Assembly: GCA_964394845.1 (NCBI GenBank)
Contig: CAYMZB010000007.1
Coordinates: 1 to 6,828 of the forward strand
Source: CAYMZB01 sp964394845
GTDB taxonomy: Bacteria; Patescibacteriota; Microgenomatia; Daviesbacterales; UBA10151
Direction of reading: 5' to 3'
DNA length: 6,828 nucleotides
Part shown: piece by piece, positions 1-5,940 of the stretch
Layout: every line of letters starts with the position of its first letter
How positions within the stretch are numbered: position 1 is the stretch's first letter
Translations under genes and position numbers: made by a program
Notes under the pieces: model-generated
What the model was told of the DNA's origin: nothing
Database searches by the model: none
The model's input: the letters and a program-made list of their open reading frames with translations, nothing else

Positions 1-7
1 TTTAGCA

Positions 8-1714
8 TTATCCCCAGGCCAAAGTTTTGCGGGAAAGTTTTTCTAATTCTATTCTGGCTCTGTCTTTAAAAAAGCTTTTTTCATTTAAATGATCTTTTAA
101 CATAGATAAAAGAGTATCCCCTGCCAAAATATCCGGAATAATTACAAAATCAGCTCCCATTTTATATAAACTCTCCGCATCCTTAATAGTCTCTGCCCTG
201 ACAATAACAGGGATATTTATCTTTCTGACTTTTAATTCTTCCAACAAAGACTTGTTATTAATTACATCCGGTGAGGTGGAAATAATCATTTTTGCTTTTT
301 CCAAATGTAAAATTTCTAAAATATCCGGATCTCCAATATCACCATAAATAACAGGTAATTCTTGTGAGAGTAAGGCTTCGATCTGATGAGGATTAAAATC
401 TACCACCACCAAAGGTTGTTTCTCCTTTTTTAAAAACCTGACAATCTCTCCTCCTATTCTATGCGCTCCAATAACCACCACATGATCTAAAAGTTCCCAT
501 TCTTTTTGCGCATCCAGAGCAAATTTTCCTTTCCTTTCAAAAAGAAATAAAAATTTTGAAACAAGCTGATAAATCCTGGTTGATTTAGAAATCATCAATG
601 AAGAAATAATGATGGAACAAACTCCAGAGAAGGCAATAACTGTTAAGGTTTTATTACTCACCAGTCCCTGATCCAACCCCACCAGGAGAATAATTAAAGA
701 AAACTCAGAGATTTGGGAAAGATTAATGCTGGTATGAAATAAGGTATGCTTTCTAAAGCCAAAGATTCCTAAAACCACAAGAAAAATAACAGGTTTTACT
801 ATAACAGCATAAGCTATAAATGCTAAAATCACCACATACGTACTCTCAATCAAAGAAAAATCAACTTTTGTACCCAGATAAACAAAAAAAAGGGCTGTAA
901 AAAAGTCCCTCATTGGTTTTATCTTGCCCCCAATTTGAAAGTGATATGGGGAATTTGCCAAAGCCATCCCTGCCAAAAATGCCCCGATTAAAACTGAAAA
1001 ACCCAAACTCTCCGAAAAAGTAATATAGATAAAACACCAGGCTAAAGCAGTCAACAAAAGTAATTCTCCTGATTCTGAAACTGCTCTAAAAATTGGCCCT
1101 AAAATAAATCTGGACAAAACTAAGGCAAAGGTCAGCATCAGGATTACCTTGATAACATAAGAAAGTATTGGCAGAACATTAGTTAACCCAAGCTGGAAAA
1201 TTGATTGGGTGTGAGTAGTTAACCCTAAAAGTATTACCACAGCTAAAAGATCTTCTAAAAGTAAGATTCCCATCGATAATTTGCCATATAAAGAATTTAA
1301 ATCTTTTTTTTCTAAAAGAAGTTTAACAACAACAATTGTTGATGAAAAAGATAACCCTATGCCTAAATAAATTGACTCTGTCAGGTTAAAACCAAAACTT
1401 TGAGCTATAAAGGCGCCTAAAACTGAGGTAATAATAATTTGCAGCAAACCTGAAATAAGAATTGGGAAACCAAGACTTTTTAGCTGCCTCAGGTCAAGCT
1501 CCATCCCTACCAAAAACAATACAAAAGCTATGCCTATTTCCGGCAGGAAGGATAAAGCCAGCGAGGTTTTAACATCAAAAAAAGTAACTGATGAAAGTAT
1601 CAATCCTCCCACCAAATAAGCAATCAAAAGAGGCAGTTTTAGACGGTGAGTTAAATATCCCAAGATAGAAACTAATCCTAAAATTACGGCAAAATGTACA
1701 AAAATATTATTCAT
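8..1714 (-). CDS. CPA2-family cation/proton antiporter with C-terminal RCK_N (TrkA-N) domain, Kef-like
   Basis: The 568-residue product is an inner-membrane monovalent cation/H+ antiporter of the KefB/KefC type. Residues 1 to about 390 are a run of hydrophobic segments (about 11-13 helices). They include the CPA-type stretch SFSSTIVVVKLL (122-133) and an acidic pair E154-D155 in the helix where the family binds its ion. Residues about 409-530 form a Rossmann-fold RCK_N domain: VVVIGAHRIGGEI holds the nucleotide-binding glycines (G416, G421), and D439 lies at the end of the second strand. Such domains gate transport by binding NAD(H) or a related nucleotide. No RCK_C domain follows; the protein ends soon after. 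The ATG overlaps the stop of the upstream pseudouridine synthase by 8 nt, and AAGGAAGG about 9 nt upstream is one of the few Shine-Dalgarno-like sequences here, fitting an operon-internal start. The ion (K+ or Na+) cannot be decided from sequence. Confidence 0.93.
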   Translation of the reverse strand: MNNIFVHFAVILGLVSILGYLTHRLKLPLLIAYLVGGLILSSVTFFDVKTSLALSFLPEIGIAFVLFLVGMELDLRQLKSLGFPILISGLLQIIITSVLGAFIAQSFGFNLTESIYLGIGLSFSSTIVVVKLLLEKKDLNSLYGKLSMGILLLEDLLAVVILLGLTTHTQSIFQLGLTNVLPILSYVIKVILMLTFALVLSRFILGPIFRAVSESGELLLLTALAWCFIYITFSESLGFSVLIGAFLAGMALANSPYHFQIGGKIKPMRDFFTALFFVYLGTKVDFSLIESTYVVILAFIAYAVIVKPVIFLVVLGIFGFRKHTLFHTSINLSQISEFSLIILLVGLDQGLVSNKTLTVIAFSGVCSIIISSLMISKSTRIYQLVSKFLFLFERKGKFALDAQKEWELLDHVVVIGAHRIGGEIVRFLKKEKQPLVVVDFNPHQIEALLSQELPVIYGDIGDPDILEILHLEKAKMIISTSPDVINNKSLLEELKVRKINIPVIVRAETIKDAESLYKMGADFVIIPDILAGDTLLSMLKDHLNEKSFFKDRARIELEKLSRKTLAWG

Positions 1715-2549
1715 ATAGAAGAACCTTCCTTAAATCCTCAGGTAATTTACTTTCCACTTCCATCCACTCGCTGGTTTCAGGATGTTTAAAACCTATTTTT
1801 GCCGCGTGTAAAAACATCCTTGGGCACCACCTTTTATCCAACCGGAAAGTTTTTCTTCCAACATACTTTTCATCTGAAACTATTGGATGGTTGATATATT
1901 TTAAATGTACTCTAATTTGATGTGTCCGTCCAGTTTTTGGTTTACACCGAAGCAGGGTGAATTCCCCATAATGTTGTTTCTCTAACTTCCTCATTTGAAT
2001 TTTATTAAAGTCATTGAAAATTGATTGTAAATTGTCAATTGCCTGCCCTGAGCCACGAAGGGTAAATTGTAAATTTTTAACAGGTTCATACTCTGTAACT
2101 GCTTCACGTCCAGACACCTCGAAGGAATCTCCTTGTGAAGCTATTGACCACCTGGAAGGTGGGCCCTGACTCCTTCCAGGTGAAATTGCTGAAATTACTG
2201 TAAATTTCTCCCTATTCCCGGGATTCCTGGATATTGGCGCATCTATCTTACCTCTCTCTGTAATTAACCCATGCGCCAATGCCAGATATTCTTTTTTTAT
2301 TATCCTTTTCTTAAATTGGTCCTGCAGGTTCTCCAAAGCTTCCTGGGTCTTAGCAACAAGCAATATTCCTGAGGTATCTTTATCCAGCCTATGCACTATC
2401 CCTGCCCGCTCTAATCTAATACTGTATTCTCTCCTCAATATGTCTACTAAAGTTTCTTCTTTAATACTTTCAGCAGGTTCTACAACTAATCCAGCAGGTT
2501 TATTGACTACCATAAGATAATCATCTGTATAAAGAACTTGGAATACCAT
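1707..2549 (-). CDS. RluA-family RNA pseudouridine synthase with two extra in-frame segments
   Basis: The 280-residue product isomerises uridine to pseudouridine in rRNA or tRNA. Diagnostic motifs are NKPAGLVV (16-23), HRLDKDTSG (53-61) with catalytic D56, GREAVTEY (147-154), and KTGRTHQIRVHL (205-216). There is no N-terminal S4 domain, so it is RluA-like rather than RluD-like; the target site cannot be told. Two stretches look additional to the usual fold: about residues 119-145, between the NREKFTV segment and GREAVTEY, and about 158-194, between that motif and the GEFTLL strand. Together they add about 60 residues, and without them the protein would be close to the 220 residues of a minimal RluA enzyme. 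The DNA under both is repeat-like (see 2014-2076 and 2149-2182). The ATG overlaps the response regulator stop by one base (TAATG), which indicates coupling. All catalytic motifs are intact, so I expect an active enzyme. Confidence 0.93.
   Translation of the reverse strand: MVFQVLYTDDYLMVVNKPAGLVVEPAESIKEETLVDILRREYSIRLERAGIVHRLDKDTSGILLVAKTQEALENLQDQFKKRIIKKEYLALAHGLITERGKIDAPISRNPGNREKFTVISAISPGRSQGPPSRWSIASQGDSFEVSGREAVTEYEPVKNLQFTLRGSGQAIDNLQSIFNDFNKIQMRKLEKQHYGEFTLLRCKPKTGRTHQIRVHLKYINHPIVSDEKYVGRKTFRLDKRWCPRMFLHAAKIGFKHPETSEWMEVESKLPEDLRKVLLYE
2014..2076. repeat. AT-rich degenerate repeat block inside the pseudouridine synthase gene
   Basis: The block contains TAAATTGT twice (2028-2035, 2063-2070) and the nonamer TTGTCAATT (2032-2040), which also occurs twice in the kinase-regulator spacer (2979-2987, 2993-3001). 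Between them lies CCCTGAGCCACGAAGGG (2046-2062), which resembles the CCCTGAG...CGAAGGG elements scattered between genes in many bacteria. It encodes roughly residues 158-179 of the synthase, in a segment that has no counterpart in the family as I know it. I infer an intergenic-type repeat that entered the gene in frame. Confidence 0.55.
2149..2182. repeat. Perfect 11-bp inverted repeat (hairpin) inside the pseudouridine synthase gene
   Basis: CACCTGGAAGG (2149-2159) and CCTTCCAGGTG (2172-2182) are exact reverse complements around a 12-nt loop. The hairpin is much more GC-rich than its surroundings. It encodes part of the first extra segment of the synthase (about residues 123-134). A second imperfect hairpin lies beside it: GCTTCAC 2101-2107 pairs with GTGAAGC 2135-2141, with AAGGA/TCCTT (2122-2126/2130-2134) stacked inside. 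The first arm of that second hairpin belongs to the conserved GREA codons, so only part of it is extra. No T-run follows, so it is not a terminator. Confidence 0.7.
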
Positions 2550-2938
2550 TAAAGGGTTTTTTGTAAGAAGCTTTTAATTTCTGTTAAGACTTCTTCCGGA
2601 TTCATGGCAGATTTTATTAAAAAGCCTTCTGCCCCTAAATTAAAACATTGTTTAATTATTATATCCTGGCCTAAATTGGTTAAAACCACAATTATTGCAT
2701 TAGTAGATTTAGCTGGAACTACTTTTAAATCTCTTAATATCTGCAACCCATCTTTTTTAGGAAGCATGATATCTAAAAGAATCAGATCATACTCGTTATT
2801 TTGAATTTTTGATAAAGCAATATCACCATCTGAAGCTATATCTATAATATACCCTTCTGACTGCAAAAGCTCCTGATAAAACTCTCTTAAAAACTGATCA
2901 TCTTCAACAATTAGTATTCGTTTATTGCTGTTATCCAT
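2549..2938 (-). CDS. Stand-alone receiver-domain response regulator (CheY-like)
   Basis: The 129-residue product is a single REC domain with no DNA-binding or enzymatic output. It receives a phosphoryl group from a histidine kinase and should act through protein contacts. Visible signatures are the acidic pocket E12-D13-D14, the phospho-acceptor D56 in LILLDIMLPKKDG, the switch T87 and the conserved K109 in FLIKS. The start is fixed by an extended -10 box 6-8 nt upstream of the ATG. It leads a tight operon: its TAA shares a base with the ATG of the pseudouridine synthase, which in turn overlaps the antiporter. The histidine kinase encoded 62 nt upstream is the obvious partner (inferred from position). 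The partner that reads the phosphorylated form is not evident. Confidence 0.95.
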   Translation of the reverse strand: MDNSNKRILIVEDDQFLREFYQELLQSEGYIIDIASDGDIALSKIQNNEYDLILLDIMLPKKDGLQILRDLKVVPAKSTNAIIVVLTNLGQDIIIKQCFNLGAEGFLIKSAMNPEEVLTEIKSFLQKTL

Positions 2939-2975
2939 ATGTTTATTTTATACCAGTCGTTGCTCATTTTGCAAA
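2939..2975 (-). promoter_or_regulatory. Promoter of the response regulator operon, leaderless type
   Basis: On the minus strand TGGTATAAAAT (2955-2945) is an extended -10 box that ends 6 nt before the ATG (8 nt if TATAAA is taken as the hexamer). TTTGCA (2975-2970), exactly 17 nt upstream of TATAAA, is a plausible -35 with four of six consensus bases. Initiation 6-7 nt downstream of the -10 would fall at or next to the A of the start codon. Confidence 0.6.
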
Positions 2976-2978
2976 CAT

Positions 2979-3001
2979 TTGTCAATTCTCCATTGTCAAT
3001 T
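2979..3001. repeat. Two direct copies of TTGTCAATT in the kinase-regulator spacer
   Basis: TTGTCAATT occurs at 2979-2987 and 2993-3001 with a 5-nt gap; the last base is shared with the kinase stop codon. On the minus strand each copy contains a perfect -35-like TTGACA. Neither is well spaced: the nearer one is 27 nt from TATAAA of the regulator promoter. The same nonamer occurs in the repeat block inside the pseudouridine synthase (2032-2040), so I read these as copies of a dispersed element rather than an operator. Confidence 0.5.
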
Positions 3002-4350
3002 TATATTACTACCGGCTCCAACTCCTTAACTTCTCCTGTAGCCTTTACCGTAAATTTAGACTGATGTTTTAAATTGTCTTCAGTTGCAATAGGCAGGGAA
3101 AAAGTAAATGTTGCGCCTTTATTAACTCCCGCAGACTGAACTGTAATGCTTCCGTGCATTAACTCAACTAAACTCTTGGAGATAAAAAGGCCCAGTCCTG
3201 TTCCGCCTGAAGTGGAAATTGCTGTGTAAGAATTATCCAGCCTTGAAAATTTATGGAATAGCTTAGTTAAATCCTCTTTAGCAATCCCTGTTCCGCCGTC
3301 TTTAATTGATATTTCAATCATTCCTTTATCCATGAAAAAATCAATACTTAAGTTGCCTCCTGGATAACTAAACTTTAAAGAATTCCCTATTAAATTAAGT
3401 AATACCTGACGTACCTTATCAGGATCTGCAAAAACAAGAGGAAGTTTGTGTTCCATAACCAAAAGCTGCAGCCTTTTTTCATCAGCTTTTGCCTTAACTT
3501 CTTCTGCTATATCTTTTACTAAAGCTAAAATATCAAAAGCCAAAGGCTTAATTTCAATTCTACCCGCCTCAATCCTGGAAACATTTAACATATCGCCTAC
3601 CAAATTAATCAACCGTTCGGTAGAAACCAAAGTTCTATACAAATATCTTTCCAACTTTTGTGATAAAGGAATATCTGATCTATGCAAAGCCATCCAGACA
3701 TAAGAACGGATGGCGGTCATGGGAGTCCGCAGTTCATGCGAGGCAACAGACACAAAATCGTCTTTCAGTTTGTCTAACTGATGAAGCTTGGCATTCATTT
3801 CGTAAACTTGGCGGGTAATTTGGGTTAAAGAGCTTTGGGTATCCTGCAGCCTAAATGCCAGATCTACTAATTTAGTTATCATCTGACCAAACTCAATTTC
3901 TTCTGAATCAATTTTATCTGCTGTTTTGGAGCTAGCTAAAACTAATACGCCTGTTAGCTTTCGTATATGCTGTATGGGTAATATCAGTAAAGAGTGTATT
4001 TTGGGCAGTTCCGGATAGTCAGGATTAATAAAATAACCTGCATCTGAAACAACTGCTGCTTCACCGTATAAAACCTTCATTTCCCACTCACTGCCTTTTT
4101 GAAAAAGATTTCCCGCTTTTGTAACTTCACCTGAAGCTCCTTGATTGTTCTTATCTGTAAAAAAGGTCTGTTTAATTTTCCCCTCTGCATCAATAAATAT
4201 GGCAGATAAAAAAATATAAGGGTACCCAACTAAGTTTAGTTCTGTTAATACTTTTGGCAAGGACTGTTCTAATAATTTAGCGCTGTCTTCTGTATCTAAA
4301 ACAGTTTGTTGAAGTTTCAGGAAAGCAGTAACCTTATCCTCTTCTACCAT
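3001..4350 (-). CDS. Soluble GAF-domain sensor histidine kinase
   Basis: The 449-residue product autophosphorylates on histidine and passes the phosphate to a receiver domain. Residues about 20-170 look like a GAF sensor, including LLILPIQHIRKLTGVLVLAS (121-140). A linker helix (about 170-195) leads to HisKA with the H-box SHELRTP, phospho-acceptor H205. The HATPase_c domain shows the N-box around N323 (LIGNSLKFS), the G1 box DGGTGI (351-356), the F-box region LFHKFSRLD (364-372) and the G2 box GGTGLGLFIS (382-391). There is no signal peptide or membrane segment, so it should sense something in the cytosol; the ligand cannot be predicted. The ATG sits 6 nt after an extended -10 box. The receiver protein encoded 62 nt downstream is the likely partner. 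The end of the HATPase domain is followed by a non-conserved tail of about 25 residues. Confidence 0.95.
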   Translation of the reverse strand: MVEEDKVTAFLKLQQTVLDTEDSAKLLEQSLPKVLTELNLVGYPYIFLSAIFIDAEGKIKQTFFTDKNNQGASGEVTKAGNLFQKGSEWEMKVLYGEAAVVSDAGYFINPDYPELPKIHSLLILPIQHIRKLTGVLVLASSKTADKIDSEEIEFGQMITKLVDLAFRLQDTQSSLTQITRQVYEMNAKLHQLDKLKDDFVSVASHELRTPMTAIRSYVWMALHRSDIPLSQKLERYLYRTLVSTERLINLVGDMLNVSRIEAGRIEIKPLAFDILALVKDIAEEVKAKADEKRLQLLVMEHKLPLVFADPDKVRQVLLNLIGNSLKFSYPGGNLSIDFFMDKGMIEISIKDGGTGIAKEDLTKLFHKFSRLDNSYTAISTSGGTGLGLFISKSLVELMHGSITVQSAGVNKGATFTFSLPIATEDNLKHQSKFTVKATGEVKELEPVVI

Positions 4351-4365
4351 TAGATAAATATACCA
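4351..4365 (-). promoter_or_regulatory. Extended -10 promoter of the histidine kinase, leaderless type
   Basis: On the minus strand TATGGTATATT places TGG at 4365-4363 and TATATT at 4362-4357, followed by TATCTA and then the ATG at 4350. There is no consensus-like -35 at 16-18 nt (GAAGGT lies at 17). The 6-nt gap leaves no room for a ribosome-binding site. Confidence 0.55.
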
Positions 4366-4389
4366 TAAGTCATTCCTCTACCTTCTTTA

Positions 4390-4429
4390 TCATTCTGAGT
4401 GATTAGCGAAGAATCTAATTCTTCAGAAT
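4390..4429. repeat. Dispersed intergenic palindrome of the CATTCTGAG...GCGAAGAATCT type
   Basis: The sequence 4390-4416 resembles the CATTCTGAGCGAAGCGAAGAATCT elements common between genes in many bacterial genomes (from memory, not searched). It can fold two ways: GAAGAAT (4408-4414) with ATTCTTC (4418-4424) around a 3-nt loop, or ATTCTGA (4392-4398) with TCAGAAT (4423-4429). It overlaps the 3' end of the shortest gene-tail repeat. No T-run follows on either strand, so I do not call it a terminator. Confidence 0.5.
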
Positions 4430-4459
4430 ATCCGGTTTACAAACTTCAACCTCATTGTT
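4415..4459 (-). repeat. Gene-tail repeat, copy 1 (internally shortened), 3' of the HEPN gene
   Basis: On the minus strand this reads NNEVEVCKPDILKN followed by stop TAG. It matches both ends of the longer copies (5184-5264, 5872-5940, 6457-6549). It lacks 15 codons between EVCK and PDILKN, exactly 45 nt, so the reading frame is kept. Relative to copy 4 it differs synonymously (TGT for TGC; CTG AAG AAT for TTA AAA AAC). It starts in the HEPN stop codon but in a different frame from the HEPN gene. No start codon opens it, so it is a relic or a recombination boundary rather than a gene. Confidence 0.75.
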
Positions 4460-4850
4460 AGATGGATAAGTTTTTATCAACGAAATTTACTATTTTTTCA
4501 GCAAAAGCGTACGCTTGTTTAGAATTTTCTTCATTAAATTCCATAAATTCGCCAATATCAGGATATCTAGCAGGCGCGTAGTAATCAGTCAAAGTTGCAC
4601 ACTCTTCTCTTAAAATCTCAAATTCAGCATTAATATTTATGCATTCTTGTAGCAACGCTCCTAAATCGTGTATCTTCTTAATATTTCTCTCGTGATTTAT
4701 TAAATAAGCCTTTAGAGCTTTTTCAGATGCTTGTTGAGCAGTAAAACATGCTCCATACCAAACTTTCTCATTTAGGTTTGATTTTGTCCAGGATAAATCA
4801 TCCAATGCTTGATTTAGCCATAGTTTATAAGCAGGGATAATCTCATCCAT
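4458..4850 (-). CDS. HEPN-domain protein, probable toxin of an MNT/HEPN module
   Basis: The 130-residue product is a helical HEPN protein of the PF05168 type. The sequence shows the family pattern WYGACFTAQQASEKALKAYL (31-50), then KKIHDLGALLQ (58-68), and YYAPARYPD (90-98). HEPN proteins paired with MNT enzymes are typically RNases that the MNT partner inactivates by adding AMP. An Rx5H arrangement exists at R55-H61, but it is not in the usual late position, so catalytic activity is uncertain. I start at the ATG at 4850, which gives MDEIIPAYKL and an 8-nt overlap with the MNT stop. An upstream in-frame ATG at 4943 would add 31 lysine- and leucine-rich residues overlapping the MNT gene by 101 nt, and the family does not need them. 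A shortened gene-tail repeat begins at its stop codon. Confidence 0.85.
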   Translation of the reverse strand: MDEIIPAYKLWLNQALDDLSWTKSNLNEKVWYGACFTAQQASEKALKAYLINHERNIKKIHDLGALLQECININAEFEILREECATLTDYYAPARYPDIGEFMEFNEENSKQAYAFAEKIVNFVDKNLSI

Positions 4851-5139
4851 AGATAACTCTACCCATTTTGGCAATTTCTTTAACAAACAGATTATTTTTC
4901 TTTGCTTTTTTAAACTCTTCAGGAGTAAAAACAAAAATATCAATTGGAATAGTGCTCTTAATCAGTAAACGGGTTTTTCTCTGGCGTTCATGGAAAGAAT
5001 CTTTTGTGCTTTTAATAACTGCAATATCTAGATCACTATTTTGACCGGGTTTACCATATACATATGATCCAAAAAGAATTATCTTTTCCGGCTGGTAGGT
5101 TTTTAGTTGGTTAATTATACTTTGTACTGCCTCATCCAT
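4843..5139 (-). CDS. Minimal nucleotidyltransferase (MNT), antitoxin partner of the HEPN protein
   Basis: The 98-residue product has the polymerase beta-type nucleotidyltransferase core: FGSYVYG with G24-S25, ten residues, then D36-L-D38, and a third acidic residue D67 in IPIDIFVF. That is the GSx10DxD pattern plus third Asp of an active enzyme. In characterised MntA/HepT pairs this protein transfers AMP from ATP to a tyrosine of the HEPN toxin and so acts as the antitoxin; the same role is inferred here from the 8-nt overlap with the HEPN gene. It is the first gene of its unit: a TGATAAAAT box ends 6 nt before the ATG. It is only distantly similar to the other MNT protein in this window (5535-5831), so the two are not a recent duplication. 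Confidence 0.9.
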   Translation of the reverse strand: MDEAVQSIINQLKTYQPEKIILFGSYVYGKPGQNSDLDIAVIKSTKDSFHERQRKTRLLIKSTIPIDIFVFTPEEFKKAKKNNLFVKEIAKMGRVIYG

Positions 5140-5154
5140 ATATCTATTTTATCA
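5140..5154 (-). promoter_or_regulatory. Extended -10 promoter of the MNT/HEPN module, leaderless type
   Basis: On the minus strand TGA (5154-5152) followed by TAAAAT (5151-5146) and six bases (AGATAT) leads to the ATG at 5139. I find no convincing -35: GTGACA is present but only 13 nt from the hexamer. Confidence 0.5.
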
Positions 5155-5183
5155 TACTCTTAATTGTCACAGGCCCAAATTTA

Positions 5184-5264
5184 TTAATTCTTCAGGATAT
5201 CCGGAATCTCTGAAGGGTTAATTTTATCTGAAACAGAAGAAAAAGCCTCTTTGCAAACTTCAAC
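5184..5264 (-). repeat. Gene-tail repeat, copy 2, 3' of the 75-residue ORF
   Basis: The minus strand reads VEVCKEAFSSVSDKI, then N, then PSEIPDILKN and stop TAA. It matches copy 4 (6457-6549) at 66 of 69 positions between 5197 and 5265, then differs in the last codons by synonymous changes only (ATC CTG AAG AAT against ATT TTA AAA AAC). It lies in the same frame as the ORF ending at 5292, 9 codons after that stop. There is no ATG, GTG or TTG in between, so it cannot be started independently. The bridging codons read SQKLFSRTS. Confidence 0.8.
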
Positions 5265-5291
5265 TGAAGTCCGGCTAAAAAGTTTTTGAGA

Positions 5292-5519
5292 TTACTCTTT
5301 ATTAAACTTTTTAGCTTCTTTATACAAACTAGTAAGATTTTTCCCTTTAAATAGCTTTTGTCTTTCTACAGTGTAATTTTCCCTAAGAGGGGTTAAAATT
5401 TGCCATAGCCTGCTGGTTTTTTGAGGACCTAAATTATTCAGAAGGATCTCAAATGCGGTAGTAAGCAAAGATTGATTTTTATTCGTAGAAAAGCTTTCTT
5501 TATTTAATTGAATTTTCAT
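5292..5519 (-). CDS. Small protein of unknown family, partner of the second MNT protein
   Basis: The 75-residue product is lysine-rich and probably mostly helical, with no membrane segment. I do not recognise a named domain. The central pattern LGPQKTSRLWQ (30-40), then YTVERQKLF (49-57) and LYKEAKKF (65-72), recalls small uncharacterised proteins found beside TA-type genes in cyanobacteria and other bacteria. That resemblance is from memory and weak. It starts 15 nt after the stop of the MNT gene (5535-5831) with no ribosome-binding site, so the two should be co-transcribed. In the neighbouring module this place is taken by a HEPN protein. This one is too short for a HEPN fold and lacks the RYP motif, so it may be a different type of partner. 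The gene-tail repeat follows in frame after its TAA. Confidence 0.7.
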   Translation of the reverse strand: MKIQLNKESFSTNKNQSLLTTAFEILLNNLGPQKTSRLWQILTPLRENYTVERQKLFKGKNLTSLYKEAKKFNKE

Positions 5520-5534
5520 AATATTTTAGAAACT

Positions 5535-5831
5535 TTAAAGAATTTGCAGCTGATCTTTTTGGATATAGCCTTTGAGTAATGGATTAATAGAATTGTAAGT
5601 TAATAAGTCTATTTTCTTACCTACTACCTTTTTCAATTCTATCTCCAAACCTATCAAATCAAGCAAACTACTGCCTTTAGGTAATTCCACTAAAATATCA
5701 ATGTCGCTTTTTTTTGTTTGGTCCCCTCTTACATAAGAACCAAAAATAGAAGACTTAGTGACCCCTGCTTGTTTAAGGATAGGGAGAATCTTCTTCTTAA
5801 TCTGTTCTATTCTAATCTGTGTTTGAGTCAT
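5535..5831 (-). CDS. Minimal nucleotidyltransferase (MNT) of a second, non-HEPN module
   Basis: The 98-residue product has a complete nucleotidyltransferase active site: FGSYVRG with G31-S32, ten residues, then D43-I-D45, and a third acidic residue D75 in KKIDLLTY. The IDILVELPKGSSLLDLIGLE region is typical of MntA-like proteins. By family it should transfer a nucleotide, usually AMP, to a partner protein. The usual partner is a HEPN toxin, but the gene 15 nt downstream encodes a 75-residue protein without HEPN features, so the target is unknown. TGGTAAAAT ends 6 nt before the ATG, so it leads its own unit. Its sequence is clearly diverged from the first MNT gene. Confidence 0.9.
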   Translation of the reverse strand: MTQTQIRIEQIKKKILPILKQAGVTKSSIFGSYVRGDQTKKSDIDILVELPKGSSLLDLIGLEIELKKVVGKKIDLLTYNSINPLLKGYIQKDQLQIL

Positions 5832-5846
5832 AATTCAATTTTACCA
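5832..5846 (-). promoter_or_regulatory. Extended -10 promoter of the second MNT module, leaderless type
   Basis: On the minus strand TGG (5846-5844), TAAAAT (5843-5838) and six bases (TGAATT) precede the ATG at 5831. TTATAT at 17 nt upstream is at best a weak -35. Confidence 0.5.
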
Positions 5847-5871
5847 TAAACTTCCCAAAGATATAATTTCC

Positions 5872-5940
5872 CTAGTTTTTTAAAATATCCGGAACCTCTG
5901 AAGGGTTAATTTTATCTGAAACGGATGAAAAGGCTTTTTT
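5872..5940 (-). repeat. Gene-tail repeat, copy 3, directly fused to the end of hicA
   Basis: On the minus strand, immediately after the hicA TAG and in the same frame, 23 codons read KKAFSSVSDKI, then N, then PSEVPDILKN and stop TAG. It differs from copy 4 at GCC/GCT, TCA/TCT and TCC/TCT, all synonymous, and at one N/S replacement. A core of 38 nt (5885-5922) matches copy 2 (5197-5234) with one mismatch. It lacks the EVEVCK codons of the longer copies. Confidence 0.8.

Noticed and set aside
124..329. AAAATATCCGGA in the antiporter gene (near 124 and 318) as further repeat copies
   Set aside because: The match is limited to about a dozen bases that encode PDIL in IIPDILAG and GDPDILEI, conserved parts of the RCK region; the rest of the repeat is missing.
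2604..2804. Plus-strand ORF of 66 residues
   Set aside because: Antisense shadow of the response regulator; no promoter or domain.
3446..3703. Plus-strand ORF of 85 residues
   Set aside because: Antisense shadow of the histidine kinase; low-complexity serine-rich translation without a domain.
4851..4943. 31-residue N-terminal extension of the HEPN protein
   Set aside because: It overlaps the MNT coding region deeply and is lysine- and leucine-rich. The ATG at 4850 gives the usual family N-terminus and a normal 8-nt overlap.
5872..5940. Gene-tail repeats as rho-independent terminators
   Set aside because: Only a weak AACC/GGTT stem can form, it is not kept in copy 4, and no T-run follows in the direction of transcription.
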